A stretch of 64,000 bases of DNA from Pseudomonas sp. P5_109 (GCF_034009455.1 NZ_CP125380.1:675501-739500), one strand, 5' to 3'. Shown: positions 47,298 to 56,708, counted from the first letter of the stretch. Notes: generated from the letters alone by a model not told the origin. Translations and numbers: made by a program.

Positions 47298-47855
47298 ATG
47301 GTTGATAACACCAGGGAAGCCGCGCACCGTGCGGCCTCCGATGCCGAACAAATTGCCTGGGTCGACGAGCAGGACAACCTGCTCGGCGCCCTGGTCCGTT
47401 CCGATTTACGCGAGCGCGGGCTGATCGGGCGCGGCACCTACATCATGTTGTTCAACTCCGCTGGCGAGCTGTGCGTGCACCGGCGCACCCTGAGCAAGGC
47501 GATCTATCCCGGTTACTGGGATGTGGCGGCGGGGGGCATGGTGCTCGCCAGTGAAACCTACGCCGAGTCGGCGGCAAGGGAGCTGGAGGAAGAACTGGGC
47601 GTGAGTGGCGTGGAACTGACTGCCCATGACCACTTTTTCTTCGAGGACACCGGTAATCGCCTGTGGTGTTCGGCGTTCTCGGCGGTGTGGGACGGCCCGT
47701 TGACCCTGCAACCGGAAGAGGTGCTCGAAGCGCGCTTTATCCCCATCGATCAAGTCATGCTGGAAATCGAGCAAAAGCCTTACTGTCCGGACTCTCTGGC
47801 CGCGTTGAAGCGCTATTTGCGCTCACGCGGGATCGACGTCGCAAAACAGCTATAA
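47298..47855 (+). CDS. NUDIX hydrolase
   Basis: 185 residues. The Nudix box is G-G-M-V-L-A-S-E-T-Y-A-E-S-A-A-R-E-L-E-E-E-L-G, matching G-x5-E-x7-R-E-x2-E-E-x-G. The family stretch I-Y-P-G-Y-W-D-V-A-A-G precedes it, as in YfcD/Idi-like enzymes. Substrate unknown. Followed by a strong terminator. Confidence 0.93.
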   Translation: MVDNTREAAHRAASDAEQIAWVDEQDNLLGALVRSDLRERGLIGRGTYIMLFNSAGELCVHRRTLSKAIYPGYWDVAAGGMVLASETYAESAARELEEELGVSGVELTAHDHFFFEDTGNRLWCSAFSAVWDGPLTLQPEEVLEARFIPIDQVMLEIEQKPYCPDSLAALKRYLRSRGIDVAKQL

Positions 47856-47860
47856 ATTGG

Positions 47861-47891
47861 CGCCGATTGGCTCTTAGCAATCGGCGTTTTT
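47861..47891 (+). terminator. Rho-independent terminator after the NUDIX gene
   Basis: Perfect 9-bp stem CGCCGATTG/CAATCGGCG with an 8-nt loop, followed by TTTTT, 6 nt beyond the stop. Confidence 0.9.
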
Positions 47892-47945
47892 GCCGTTACA
47901 CTGCGCGACCTTTTCAAACTGAACCGGTATTGCTGGTTGTTGCTG

Positions 47946-48047
47946 TTGTAGGAGCGAGCTTGCTCGCGAAGAACGAGAGTGCGACACGTGTAGCCTGATG
48001 CCACGCGTTATCGTTGACGTCCATCGCTGGCAAGCCAGCTCCTACAA
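47946..48047. repeat. REP pair of mixed subfamilies
   Basis: A GAGCGAGCTTGCTCGCGAA unit on the left faces a CATCGCTGGCAAGCCAGCTC unit on the right. The two arms come from different subfamilies, so they are less complementary than a regular pair. Confidence 0.8.
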
Positions 48048-48156
48048 GTTAGGGTTGTACCGTTTCAGTAGCGCTGCCCCTGCCTGAGTGGGGCTTCGCG
48101 GTCGATAGCCTTCCCAAGTGCTGCGACCAGTCTTTGTCCTCCGAAGAGGATTGCCG

Positions 48157-48528
48157 GTGGCCAAAAAAGCCGCATCCTTCGCCGCCTTGGGCGGCCTGGT
48201 ATTTTCCACCGACGCAGGTCGTCATTGTCCGGAATGCAGTAAACCGGTGGACGCCTGCATCTGCAAACAGACCGTTATCCCGGCCGGCGACGGCATCGCG
48301 CGCGTGCGTCGCGAAAGCAAGGGCCGTGGCGGCAAGACGGTGACCACCATCACCGGCGTGCCATTGGCTGAAGACGCGCTCAAGGAACTGGCCACGACGT
48401 TGAAGAAACGCTGTGGGACCGGTGGGGCGCTGAAAGACGGTGTCATCGAAATCCAGGGCGATCATGTCGAGCTACTCTTGGCAGAACTGATCAAGCTCGG
48501 TTTCAAAGCGAAGAAGTCCGGCGGCTAG
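48157..48528 (+). CDS. SUI1/eIF1-like translation factor (YciH type)
   Basis: 123 residues starting at GTG 48157 with AGAGGA 8 nt upstream (VAKKAASFAALG). It has a small Cys motif H-C-P-E-C-x9-C-I-C and the SUI1 domain with R-x-x-S-K-G-R-G-G-K-T-V-T and C-G-T-G-G-A-L-K-D-G-V-I-E-I-Q-G-D-H. Bacterial YciH proteins are linked to translation initiation fidelity. Confidence 0.92.
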   Translation: MAKKAASFAALGGLVFSTDAGRHCPECSKPVDACICKQTVIPAGDGIARVRRESKGRGGKTVTTITGVPLAEDALKELATTLKKRCGTGGALKDGVIEIQGDHVELLLAELIKLGFKAKKSGG

Positions 48529-48532
48529 CAGC

Positions 48533-48609
48533 CTCTGTGAAAACCACCCTCGGCTGATCCGGTCCTGATGGCATTCAGGCCTGGTGTCGTCCACATGGTT
48601 TTCACAGAG
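48533..48609. repeat. Long-arm inverted repeat between the SUI1 gene and speA
   Basis: CTCTGTGAAAACCA (48533-48546) and TGGTTTTCACAGAG (48596-48609) are perfect 14-bp inverted arms around 49 bp. It starts 4 bp after the SUI1 stop. No T-run follows, so it may be a miniature element or an RNA structure instead of a simple terminator. Confidence 0.75.
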
Positions 48610-48746
48610 CCTGTTCATGACCGGTTTCTAAACTCACTGCGGTCGGCGGGGTCTATTGCCTCGTTGACGAACCGTCATTTTCATTCTTTAGACTGCGCCG
48701 GCCTGAACCCAGGCGACGCACTATGACTTCTTTATAGGGGACTTCG

Positions 48747-50660
48747 ATGTCCGTACGACGCACACGCAAAGACGATGGCAGCCAATGGACAGTTGCGGAC
48801 AGCCGCAGTGTTTACGGGATTCGCCATTGGGGGGCCGGGTATTTCGCGATCAATGACGCCGGTCGCGTCGAAGTTCGTCCGAACGGTCCGAGCAGCTCGC
48901 CTATCGACCTGTTCGAGCAAGTCGACCAGCTGCGTAAAAGCGGCCTGTCCTTGCCGTTGCTGGTCCGTTTCCCGGACATCCTGCAAGACCGTGTGCGTCA
49001 GCTGACGGGCGCATTCGACGCCAACATCGAACGCCTGGAATACCAGAGCAAGTACACCGCGCTGTATCCGATCAAGGTGAACCAGCAGGAAGCGGTGATC
49101 GAAAACATCATCGCCACCCAGAACGTTTCCATCGGCCTGGAAGCCGGTTCCAAGCCTGAGCTGCTGGCGGTGCTGGCATTGGCGCCGAAGGGCGGCACCA
49201 TCGTCTGCAACGGATACAAGGACCGCGAGTTCATTCGCCTGGCACTGATGGGCCAGAAGCTCGGCCACAACGTGTTCATCGTGATCGAGAAAGAATCCGA
49301 AGTCGGCCTGGTGATCGAAGAAGCAGCCTCGCTCAAGGTCAAGCCTCAGGTCGGCCTGCGCGTGCGCCTGTCGTCCCTGGCCTCGTCCAAGTGGGCGGAC
49401 ACCGGCGGCGAAAAATCCAAGTTCGGCCTGTCGGCGGCGCAACTGCTGTCGGTGGTCGAGCGTTTCCGCGCGGCGGGCCTGGACCAGGGCATCCGCCTGC
49501 TGCACTTCCACATGGGTTCGCAGATCGCCAACCTGGCGGACTACCAGCACGGTTTCAAGGAAGCGATTCGTTACTACGGCGAGTTGCGCAACCTTGGCCT
49601 GCCGGTGGACCACATCGACGTCGGCGGTGGCCTGGGCGTGGACTACGACGGTACGCACTCGCGTAACGCCAGTTCGATCAACTACGACATGGACGATTAC
49701 GCCGGTGTCGTGGTCGGGATGCTCAAGGAATTCTGCGATGCGCAGAGCCTGCCGCACCCGAACATCTTCTCCGAAAGCGGCCGCTCCCTGACCGCGCACC
49801 ACGCCATGCTGGTGATCCAGGTGACCGACGTCGAGAAACACAACGACGACGTGCCGCAGATCGAGAACAAGGAAGCGCTGCCGGAAACCGTACAGTGGCT
49901 GGTGGACCTGCTGGGCCCGACCGACATCGAGATGGTCACCGAAACCTACTGGCGCGCCACGCACTACATGAGCGATGTCGCCGCCCAGTACGCCGACGGC
50001 AAGCTGACCCTGGCCGAGAAAGCCCTGGCCGAGCAATGCTACTTCGCCGTGTGCCGTCGCCTGCACAACTCGCTGAAGGCGCGCCAGCGTTCCCACCGTC
50101 AGGTGCTGGACGAGCTCAACGACAAGCTGGCGGACAAATACATCTGCAACTTCTCGGTGTTCCAGAGCTTGCCGGACACCTGGGCCATCGATCAGGTCCT
50201 GCCGATCATCCCGCTGCACCGCCTCGACGAAGAGCCGCTGCGTCGTGCGGTACTGCAGGACCTGACCTGTGACTCCGACGGCAAGATCAACCAGTACGTC
50301 GACGAGCAGAGCATCGAAACCAGTTTGCCGGTGCACGCGCTGAACGAAGGCGAAGACTACTTGCTGGGTGTGTTCCTGGTCGGTGCCTACCAGGAGATTC
50401 TTGGTGACATGCACAACCTGTTCGGTGACACCGACTCGGTGAACATCTACCAGAACGCCGATGGCAGTGTGTATCACGCCGGTATCGAAACCCACGACAC
50501 CATCGAAGACATGCTGCGTTACGTGCACTTGTCGCCGGAGGAGTTGATGACTCACTACCGCGACAAGTGCGCCAATGCCCGCATCAGTGCATCCGAGCGC
50601 ACGCAGTTCCTCGATGCCTTGCGTCTGGGGCTGACCCGTTCGTCTTACCTGTCTTCCTGA
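48747..50660 (+). CDS. speA: Biosynthetic arginine decarboxylase SpeA
   Basis: 637 residues, PLP enzyme converting arginine to agmatine in polyamine synthesis. The PLP lysine is K110 in [10 protein letters not shown]; other motifs are [18 protein letters not shown] and [12 protein letters not shown]. The SD AGGGGA lies 6 nt upstream. Confidence 0.97.
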   Translation: MSVRRTRKDDGSQWTVADSRSVYGIRHWGAGYFAINDAGRVEVRPNGPSSSPIDLFEQVDQLRKSGLSLPLLVRFPDILQDRVRQLTGAFDANIERLEYQSKYTALYPIKVNQQEAVIENIIATQNVSIGLEAGSKPELLAVLALAPKGGTIVCNGYKDREFIRLALMGQKLGHNVFIVIEKESEVGLVIEEAASLKVKPQVGLRVRLSSLASSKWADTGGEKSKFGLSAAQLLSVVERFRAAGLDQGIRLLHFHMGSQIANLADYQHGFKEAIRYYGELRNLGLPVDHIDVGGGLGVDYDGTHSRNASSINYDMDDYAGVVVGMLKEFCDAQSLPHPNIFSESGRSLTAHHAMLVIQVTDVEKHNDDVPQIENKEALPETVQWLVDLLGPTDIEMVTETYWRATHYMSDVAAQYADGKLTLAEKALAEQCYFAVCRRLHNSLKARQRSHRQVLDELNDKLADKYICNFSVFQSLPDTWAIDQVLPIIPLHRLDEEPLRRAVLQDLTCDSDGKINQYVDEQSIETSLPVHALNEGEDYLLGVFLVGAYQEILGDMHNLFGDTDSVNIYQNADGSVYHAGIETHDTIEDMLRYVHLSPEELMTHYRDKCANARISASERTQFLDALRLGLTRSSYLSS

Positions 50661-50678
50661 GGTAAGCGCCAGGCTGAT

Positions 50679-50762
50679 CAGGTTGTCTGAAAACTTTCCG
50701 TTTGCCGCGGAAATTTCAGATGACCTGGTAGGGAAATTCACCTGTTCCAGGTGAATTTTCCC
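50679..50762 (+). terminator. Two consecutive hairpins downstream of speA
   Basis: First hairpin 50679-50727 (CAGGT-TG-TCTGAAA paired with TTTCAGA-TG-ACCTG, with an inner TTTCCG/CGGAAA stem). The second is 50731-50762 (GGGAAATTCACCTG, loop TTC, CAGGTGAATTTTCCC with one bulge). Neither has a proper T-run; together they likely end or protect the speA mRNA. Confidence 0.6.
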
Positions 50763-50891
50763 GCACCTTGGCGACCCAACGCATTTGGTCTTCTTTTTGC
50801 GTAGGTTATTTCCTAATTTGTATTTCGGCACTCTACTCGGCCATGTCTCTCAGCGAGAATCCCCGGCCGCCCCTCCTGTAGAGAAACGCCG

Positions 50892-52211
50892 ATGTTCAAT
50901 CCAGTCAGCGAACCGTCTTTTCGTCTGGATGTTGCAGGTCTGCCTGACTCCTTTGAAGTTCTGGCCTTTACCGGTAGAGAAGCCATCAGCGAGCCGTTCG
51001 TGTTCGAGTTGGAACTGCTGATCGATGACCCGCTGCTTGACCTTGCCAGTTTGCTGTACCGCCCGGCCTCGTTGCACTTTGGGCCAGCAGGAAGCCATGT
51101 GCATGGACAACTGCATGAACTCGTCCAGCGTGATCATGCATCGGGGCCCCGACTCTGCCAGGTGCGCCTGGGGCCAAAACTGGCTTGCCTGGCCCAGCGC
51201 TTCAGCCAACGAATATTCAACGCCCGTTCAGTGCCGCAAATCCTCGATCAGGTACTCAAGGAGCACGGTATTACCGGCAAGGATCGACGCCTGGAGCTGA
51301 GTGGCGACCACCCACCCCGGGATTTTTGCACGCAATATCGAGAGTCAGACCTGCAATTTCTCCAGCGACTGTGCGCCCAGGAACGGCTTCACTACCACTT
51401 CGAACACCGGGCCCGCGGGCACTGTGTGGTGTTTGGCGATGATCAGCAGCATTTTCAAACCGGCGAACCGGCGGTATTGCGCAACGAGGGCGATCGGCCA
51501 GCGGTGCGGCAGCTCGAACGCCAGCGCTGCACGGCGACAGCGGCGCAGTGTGCTGAAAGCCGGACAGACCTGGCGACCTTGCGCAGCGGTCGGCTGATGC
51601 CGCTGTCCGGTCATCCGGTTGCCGATTGCAATCGACTCTGGCTGCTGACCCACGTTGAGCATTGGGGCAGCCAGGATACGGCGACGCCTTACCACAATCA
51701 GGTCCGCGCCGTGCAGTGGCCGGCACCCTTCGAGCCGCCCCGTGCGGTGGTCAAGCCACAGATGCATAGCCTGCAACGGGCGTGGGTCGTCGAGGTCGAT
51801 GAACCGGGTCCCGACCCGACAAGACCGGTACCGGTGCAGTTCGACTGGCTTTATCAGGGCGAAGGGGCGGCACCCAGTCACTGTTGGTTGCCATTGGCCG
51901 GACCGTTGCAGGCCGAGACGTTCTCGCCCTTGTGCGAAGGAACCGAGCTGGTCGTGAGTTTTGTCGAAGGCGATCCCGACCAGCCGCAGATATCCGGGGT
52001 GCTGCATGCCCCGGCACCGGTCGAGGTGACAGGCGCTGCCGGGCCCCAGCCCATCTGCACGAATGACGCTGGCCTGGAGCAATGGTTACGGTCGGCGGAG
52101 CCGTTACTGATGCTGTGCCTGCTGCTCGGCGGTGGCAGCTTCAACCATTGCGCGCAGGCGTTGTGCACCTGTCGTCTGGCGACACAGTTTGGCCAGAGCT
52201 CTGGAGCATGA
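50892..52211 (+). CDS. Minimal VgrG-like type VI spike protein with Cys-rich tail
   Basis: 439 residues against 650 or more for a normal VgrG. The gp27-like start is clear (F-E-V-L-A-F-T-G-R-E-A-I-S-E-P-F-V-F-E-L) as is Y-R-E-S-D-L-Q-F-L-Q-R-L-C-A-Q-E near 155. About 80 residues of the usual middle part are missing. A shortened gp5 OB-fold follows (~293-380: V-P-V-Q-F-D-W, G-T-E-L-V-V-S-F-V-E-G-D-P-D-Q-P). Instead of the beta-helix needle there is a ~55-residue tail with C-x-L-L-L-G-G-G-S-F-N-H-C and L-C-T-C. The stop overlaps the next ATG, so the short form seems genuine. Confidence 0.8.
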   Translation: MFNPVSEPSFRLDVAGLPDSFEVLAFTGREAISEPFVFELELLIDDPLLDLASLLYRPASLHFGPAGSHVHGQLHELVQRDHASGPRLCQVRLGPKLACLAQRFSQRIFNARSVPQILDQVLKEHGITGKDRRLELSGDHPPRDFCTQYRESDLQFLQRLCAQERLHYHFEHRARGHCVVFGDDQQHFQTGEPAVLRNEGDRPAVRQLERQRCTATAAQCAESRTDLATLRSGRLMPLSGHPVADCNRLWLLTHVEHWGSQDTATPYHNQVRAVQWPAPFEPPRAVVKPQMHSLQRAWVVEVDEPGPDPTRPVPVQFDWLYQGEGAAPSHCWLPLAGPLQAETFSPLCEGTELVVSFVEGDPDQPQISGVLHAPAPVEVTGAAGPQPICTNDAGLEQWLRSAEPLLMLCLLLGGGSFNHCAQALCTCRLATQFGQSSGA

Positions 52212-53008
52212 TCGTCACATGCACGCCCGAGGCACCCCCGCAGTGGCTGTTGCTGGATGTGCCGGGCACGCCGCAGGCGGGGGCCACACTTCGGCAGATG
52301 TTTGCGCGAGCCCGGTGGTCCGGGTTGTTCGAAGGTACGCAGTGGCATGCTCTGCATGAGCAGGGACCGGTGCTGGTCGATCTGCGCACCTGCCCGGCGC
52401 TCGCCGACTTATGCATCGTCGACGGACAACGCTGGCCCGGACTGCTGATGGTCAGCGAGGCCAGCACTGCGTCGTTACTGGCGCATTTGCGGCGCATGCT
52501 CACGGTTACGCTTGGCCTGCACCGGGCCCTTTTGAGTTACTACAACCCGATCACCGCCAGCTATTTTTTCGATGCCTGCGATGCCGTTGAACTGAGTCGC
52601 TGGCTAGGGCCTATCCACCAGTTACGCTGGTTCGGCGGCAGTTGGGCCGACCGCGCGATGGGGTGTGAGGGCTGGCAGCGCTTGTCCAACCCGGGACTGG
52701 CGGTCAGGCCGCTGGCAGTCGAGGAGAGCCTGAGCGCCGGACAACAGGAAAAACTGCAGACCTGCCTGCTTGAGCAACATGCCTGGCGCTGGAGCCAATC
52801 CACCGGTGCCGATTTTTCCCGCCTGTGGACCCATGTGCAGGAGGGACTGGCGCTGGGTTTCAGCGAACGCCCGGTACTTGATGGCTGGATATGGCTTCGC
52901 CTGCAGTATCCCGACGCGGTCCCCGTGCAGCCGCTGTCGGGGCGGACTCAACAGGAACGCCTCGATAGCCTGCGAAGCCTGTGGCAGAACGACCGACCCT
53001 GGCCGTGA
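52208..53008 (+). CDS. DUF4123 protein, probable type VI adaptor
   Basis: 266 residues if started at the ATG overlapping the vgrG stop (ATGA). DUF4123 features: W-L-L-L-D-V-P near 14, L-F-E-G-T-Q-W near 38, G-P-V-L-V-D-L near 51 and L-R-R-M-L-T-V-T near 97. Such proteins load effectors onto a cognate VgrG. The open frame reaches back to 52082 inside vgrG; a GTG at 52163 is an alternative start. No effector gene follows; the next gene is a MATE exporter on the other strand. Confidence 0.78.
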   Translation: MIVTCTPEAPPQWLLLDVPGTPQAGATLRQMFARARWSGLFEGTQWHALHEQGPVLVDLRTCPALADLCIVDGQRWPGLLMVSEASTASLLAHLRRMLTVTLGLHRALLSYYNPITASYFFDACDAVELSRWLGPIHQLRWFGGSWADRAMGCEGWQRLSNPGLAVRPLAVEESLSAGQQEKLQTCLLEQHAWRWSQSTGADFSRLWTHVQEGLALGFSERPVLDGWIWLRLQYPDAVPVQPLSGRTQQERLDSLRSLWQNDRPWP

Positions 53009-53024
53009 GGTCGAAACAGTCCGT

Positions 53025-54374
53025 TCAGTGAGTGCTGCCAGCGAACCAGCCATCGTTACGGCGCAGGCGCCAGGCGATCATGCCGAGGGTCAGGCTGCGC
53101 AGGAGCATGAACAACAGAAAGGTCAGCCACAGGCCATGGTTGCCCCACCCCTGCAGTGCCCAGCCGAAGGGCAGCACCAGCACCACGGTCAGCAGCATGC
53201 CGTTGCGCATTTCCCTGGCCCGGGTGGCGCCGATGAACAGGCCGTCGAGCAGGTAACTCCAGACGGCAATCAGCGGCAGCACGGCGAGGTAGGGCAGGTA
53301 GATGAACGCGGTGTCGCGCACGCTTTGAATGTCGGTTTGCATCTCTATGAACAAGTGCCCGGCGAGCAGAAACAGCGCGGCAAAACCCAGACTCGCCAGC
53401 AGCGACCAGCCGCCAGCCACCACCAATGAACGGCGCAGGGCATCGCGGTCGCGGGCGCCAAGCGCATGCCCGCACAGGGCTTCGACGGCGTGGGCCAGGC
53501 CATCGAGGGCGTGGGCGGTCAGCAGTAACCCGTTGAGCAGCAGGGCATTGGCCGCGACCGTGGCGTCGCCCAGCCGTGCGCCTTGCACCGTGATCAGGAA
53601 GAACACCGATTGCAGCGCCAGGCTGCGGATGAAGATGTCGCGGTTGACCGTCAGCAATGGCCGCCAACTCTGCCACAGGGCCAATGCTGCCCAGGCGATA
53701 TGCCCGGGATAGGCGCGCAGGGCTTTGCGGGTCATCAGCAAGCCGATCAGTGCCCCCGTCCACTCGGCAATCACCGAGGCCCGGGCAGCACCCACCACGC
53801 CCCATTCCAGGCCGAGGACGAACCACAGGTTCAGGGCAATGTTGACCAGGTTGGTGCTCAGCAAAATCGCCAGCGGCGCTCGTGCATTCTGGGTCCCGAG
53901 GAACCAGCCGACCAGCGCATAACTGGCCAGCGCCGCCGGCAGGCCAAACAGGCGGGTGTGAAAAAACTCGCGGGTCAGTTGATCGAGCTCCGCCGACGGT
54001 TGCATGAAGTGCAGCGCCACCCCGCTCAAAGGCACGCCCACCGCACCTAACACCACGGCCAGGCCGAGGGCGAGCAACAGGCCTTGCAACAGAATCTGCC
54101 GCAACGCCGCACCATCCCCGCGTCCCGCCGCCTGGGCAGCGAACCCGGTGGAGCCCATGCGCAGAAAACCCATGGCCCAGGCGAGGAAGGTATACAGGCT
54201 GGCCCCGACCGCGACAGCGCCGAGTTGATGGGCGTGGGGCAGGTGACCGATGACGGTGCTGTCGACCAGCGCCACCAGCGGTACGGAAATGTTCGAGAGA
54301 ATCATCGGCGCGGCGAGCGCCCAGACCCGGCGATGGGTCGGGCGGTCGCGCCAGTCGGCGGTCAGGTTGGACAT
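53025..54374 (-). CDS. MATE family efflux transporter (DinF/NorM type)
   Basis: 449 residues from the ATG at 54374 (MSNLTADWRDRPTHRRVWALAAPMILSNISVPLV) with AAGGAG upstream; twelve predicted spans. Family motifs: V-D-S-T-V-I-G-H-L-P near 35, G-F-L-R-M-G-S-T-G-F-A-A-Q-A-A-G near 75, G-L-A-H-A-V-E-A-L-C-G near 270. Cation-driven drug exporter of the DinF branch; substrate unknown. Confidence 0.92.
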   Translation of the reverse strand: MSNLTADWRDRPTHRRVWALAAPMILSNISVPLVALVDSTVIGHLPHAHQLGAVAVGASLYTFLAWAMGFLRMGSTGFAAQAAGRGDGAALRQILLQGLLLALGLAVVLGAVGVPLSGVALHFMQPSAELDQLTREFFHTRLFGLPAALASYALVGWFLGTQNARAPLAILLSTNLVNIALNLWFVLGLEWGVVGAARASVIAEWTGALIGLLMTRKALRAYPGHIAWAALALWQSWRPLLTVNRDIFIRSLALQSVFFLITVQGARLGDATVAANALLLNGLLLTAHALDGLAHAVEALCGHALGARDRDALRRSLVVAGGWSLLASLGFAALFLLAGHLFIEMQTDIQSVRDTAFIYLPYLAVLPLIAVWSYLLDGLFIGATRAREMRNGMLLTVVLVLPFGWALQGWGNHGLWLTFLLFMLLRSLTLGMIAWRLRRNDGWFAGSTH

Positions 54375-54432
54375 GCAGGCTCCTTGGGGGAGCGGGCATT
54401 GTAGCGACACATCAATAACCTGCTGCGATCAA

Positions 54433-54553
54433 TTGTGGCGAGGGAGCTTGCTCCCGTTGGGTCGCGGAGCGGCCCCAGCATTTTTTCATGCAACCGCGTG
54501 GGCTGACTTTACGACTGCTTCGCAGCCGAACGGGAGCAAGCTCCCTCGCCACA
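54433..54553. repeat. Paired REP element, GCGAGGGAGCTTGCTCCCGTT subfamily
   Basis: Long inverted pair like 41930-42063, between the small membrane protein gene and the MATE gene. Confidence 0.9.
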
Positions 54554-54568
54554 GTGTGTGGGGTGGTG

Positions 54569-54862
54569 TCAGTGAATGATCCAGCTGAGCAACCAAAGCC
54601 CCAGCATCAACCAGATGATCCCCATGATGAACGACGCATTGAGAAATGCGCGGATCGCCGACCACAGCAGTATCAGCCCGAGGATCAAGGTCACGATGCT
54701 GACGACCGAGGTATCCATGCCCAGCGCCTGGGACAGGCCTTCGACAAAATTGCTGCTGGCGTTGCTCAACAGATTGAACAGCCCGCTGAGGCCATCAACG
54801 ATAAAGCGGATGATCGAGCCGAGTACCTGGCCGAGCCATTCGGAAAAACCTTCTACCTGCAT
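54569..54862 (-). CDS. Small membrane protein of unknown function
   Basis: 97 residues from the ATG at 54862 (MQVEGFSEWLGQVLGSIIRF) with AGGA 9 nt upstream. An amphipathic N-terminal helical part is followed by two membrane spans (VVSIVTLILGLILLWSAIR and IMGIIWLMLGLWLLSWIIH). No family assigned. Confidence 0.7.
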   Translation of the reverse strand: MQVEGFSEWLGQVLGSIIRFIVDGLSGLFNLLSNASSNFVEGLSQALGMDTSVVSIVTLILGLILLWSAIRAFLNASFIMGIIWLMLGLWLLSWIIH

Positions 54863-55035
54863 GGAGTGGCGTCCTGATTGAAGAGAATCGAGTCTTGGGC
54901 TGTCGATCATGCTGTCGAGTTCCCACAAGCATAGAGGGTTGCACCGTTCCCACAAAAAACCTACAGGGCACTCAACCGTTGTCACTTGCCATCCTCGGTC
55001 ATCCCCCCGAAGCTATACGCCTTCAGGAGAGCCCG

Positions 55036-55338
55036 ATGAACCTTGTTGAACTGACCGAACGCCTGCACGCCATTCGTGACCGCAATGACTGGCGGCAATT
55101 TCACAGCCCGAAAAACCTGGCCATGGCCGCGAGCGTGGAAATGTCCGAGCTGGTGGAGATTTTCCAGTGGCTGACCGAAGACCAGTCACGCCAGTTGCCA
55201 GCGGACAAACTCGCCCACGCCGGGCAGGAAGTCGGTGACATTGTGCTTTATCTGTTGCTGTTGTGCAGTGAGCTGGGCCTGGACATGGAGGCCGTGGTGC
55301 GCAGCAAGCTGGCGGACAGCGAACGGAGGTTCAGCTGA
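55036..55338 (+). CDS. MazG-like nucleotide pyrophosphohydrolase
   Basis: 100 residues from the ATG at 55036 with AGGAGA upstream. The all-alpha NTP-PPase metal motif is M-S-E-L-V-E-I-F-Q-W near 36 and E-V-G-D-I-V-L-Y-L near 65 (E-x-x-E ... E-x-x-D). Related to the dCTPase/RS21 type; likely removes non-canonical nucleotides. Its stop overlaps the cmoM ATG (TGATG). Confidence 0.9.
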   Translation: MNLVELTERLHAIRDRNDWRQFHSPKNLAMAASVEMSELVEIFQWLTEDQSRQLPADKLAHAGQEVGDIVLYLLLLCSELGLDMEAVVRSKLADSERRFS

Positions 55339-56087
55339 TGAGCGACCGTCATTTCGATCAACTGGCGACCCGTTTCGCCGAAAAAATCTACGGCGGTGCC
55401 AAAGGTGCGATCCGCCTGGCGGTGTTGCAGGCCGATCTGGCCGAAACCTTGCCCGACCGGCCGCTGCGCGTGCTGGACATCGGCGCCGGCCTTGGCCACA
55501 TGTCGCTGTGGCTGGCTCAGCGCGGCCATCAGGTGACCCTCGCCGAACCTGCCGAGCCAATGCTCGAAGGCGCCCGCCAGCGCTTTGCCGAAGCCGGGCA
55601 GAGCGCCACGTTCATTCAGGCGCCCTGGCAGGAGCTGCTCGGCCAGCTCACGGAACCCTACGACCTGGTGCTGTGCCACGCAGTGCTGGAATGGCTGGCC
55701 GAACCCCACGCCATTTTGCCGGTGCTGCATCAACTGACCAAGGCGGATGGCTGGCTGTCCCTGGCGTTCTACAACCGCGACGCGCTGATTTATCGCAACT
55801 TGCTCAAGGGCCATTTCCGCAAGATGCGCAAGAACGACATGGCCGGTGAGAAGCAGAGCCTGACCCCGCAGCAGCCCCTTGATCCGCGCGAACTGGCGGC
55901 GCAACTTGAAGGTCTGTGGCAGGTCGAAACCCAGAGTGGCGTGCGGGTTTTTCACGATTACATGCCGGTGGAATTCCAGGCCCGCGCCGAGCTGGTGGAC
56001 CTGCTGGAAATGGAACTGGCCCACCGCCGTCATCCAGCCTTTGCCGGGCTTGGGCGTTACTTGCACTGGATCTGTCGGCCTGTCTGA
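55338..56087 (+). CDS. cmoM: tRNA cmo5U34 carboxyl methyltransferase CmoM
   Basis: 249 residues, class I SAM methyltransferase. D-R-H-F-D-Q-L-A-T-R-F-A-E-K-I-Y-G-G-A-K-G at the start, V-L-D-I-G-A-G-L-G-H-M-S near 45, L-C-H-A-V-L-E-W-L-A near 112, and G-V-R-V-F-H-D-Y-M near 200 match CmoM (formerly SmtA), which esterifies cmo5U to mcmo5U at the wobble position. Confidence 0.92.
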   Translation: MSDRHFDQLATRFAEKIYGGAKGAIRLAVLQADLAETLPDRPLRVLDIGAGLGHMSLWLAQRGHQVTLAEPAEPMLEGARQRFAEAGQSATFIQAPWQELLGQLTEPYDLVLCHAVLEWLAEPHAILPVLHQLTKADGWLSLAFYNRDALIYRNLLKGHFRKMRKNDMAGEKQSLTPQQPLDPRELAAQLEGLWQVETQSGVRVFHDYMPVEFQARAELVDLLEMELAHRRHPAFAGLGRYLHWICRPV

Positions 56088-56099
56088 TCGGAGCACAAG

Positions 56100-56708
56100 A
56101 TGAAAAGTCATTCAGGTGTACTGATGTTCTGCCTGGGGCTGGCCGCTTGTCAGGGCAGCAACCCCTATGTCGCCACCTCCAATCCTTTGCCCCCGGCGCC
56201 GCCACAGGCTGCCAATACCTTCGATCGAAGCGCCTACCCGGCGGCGCCCCGTGATTACGCCAAGTACCGCAGTTGGGCCTGGCTCAACGGCCATCTGCCA
56301 CCGGGCACCGCGTGGGCGGACTCGGCGCAGGTTGCCGAAGCGGTCAGCAATGCGCTGGATCAACGCGGCCTGCGCCCGCTGCATGACAATCGCCCGGCCG
56401 ACTTGTTTGTCAGCGCCGACCTGCGCCTGGAAACTCGCTTGCGTCAGGTTCAGGACGACTATTACGGCGGCGCTTATGGTGGCTACAACGGCTACGGCCC
56501 TGGATATGGCGGGTACGCCACCGTACCGGTCATCCGTACTTACCAGGAACAAGTCGTGGTCGTGCAGGTGGACATGTTTGACGCCAAAAGCGGTCAGCCG
56601 ATATGGAGCGCCAGCGCTGAAACCGGCAACCGGGGCAGCGAAAGCGAGCGGGCCGATGCGATACGGGAGGCTGTGGAAAAGGCAATGTCGGCGTATCCTC
56701 CTAGTTAG
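56100..56708 (+). CDS. DUF4136 lipoprotein 1
   Basis: 202 residues. Lipobox L-A-A-C-17 in a lipoprotein signal. The DUF4136 domain has [10 protein letters not shown] and [12 protein letters not shown] Tyr/Gly-rich loop ([15 protein letters not shown]) lies mid-protein. It is 13 nt from cmoM and 55 nt from a second DUF4136 gene. Function unknown. Confidence 0.88.
   Translation: MKSHSGVLMFCLGLAACQGSNPYVATSNPLPPAPPQAANTFDRSAYPAAPRDYAKYRSWAWLNGHLPPGTAWADSAQVAEAVSNALDQRGLRPLHDNRPADLFVSADLRLETRLRQVQDDYYGGAYGGYNGYGPGYGGYATVPVIRTYQEQVVVVQVDMFDAKSGQPIWSASAETGNRGSESERADAIREAVEKAMSAYPPS

Noticed and set aside
48732..50831. 699-codon open frame on the minus strand
   Set aside because: It lies exactly antisense to speA, a certain gene with PLP motif and SD; high-GC third positions keep the opposite frame open.
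52082..52211. Frameshift fusing the VgrG-like protein to the DUF4123 protein
   Set aside because: The two frames belong to different families and meet in an ATGA overlap, the usual sign of translational coupling, so no sequencing error needs to be assumed.
1489..54553. CRISPR array
   Set aside because: The recurrent palindromic units are dispersed REP elements in intergenic gaps, without regular spacing or cas genes.
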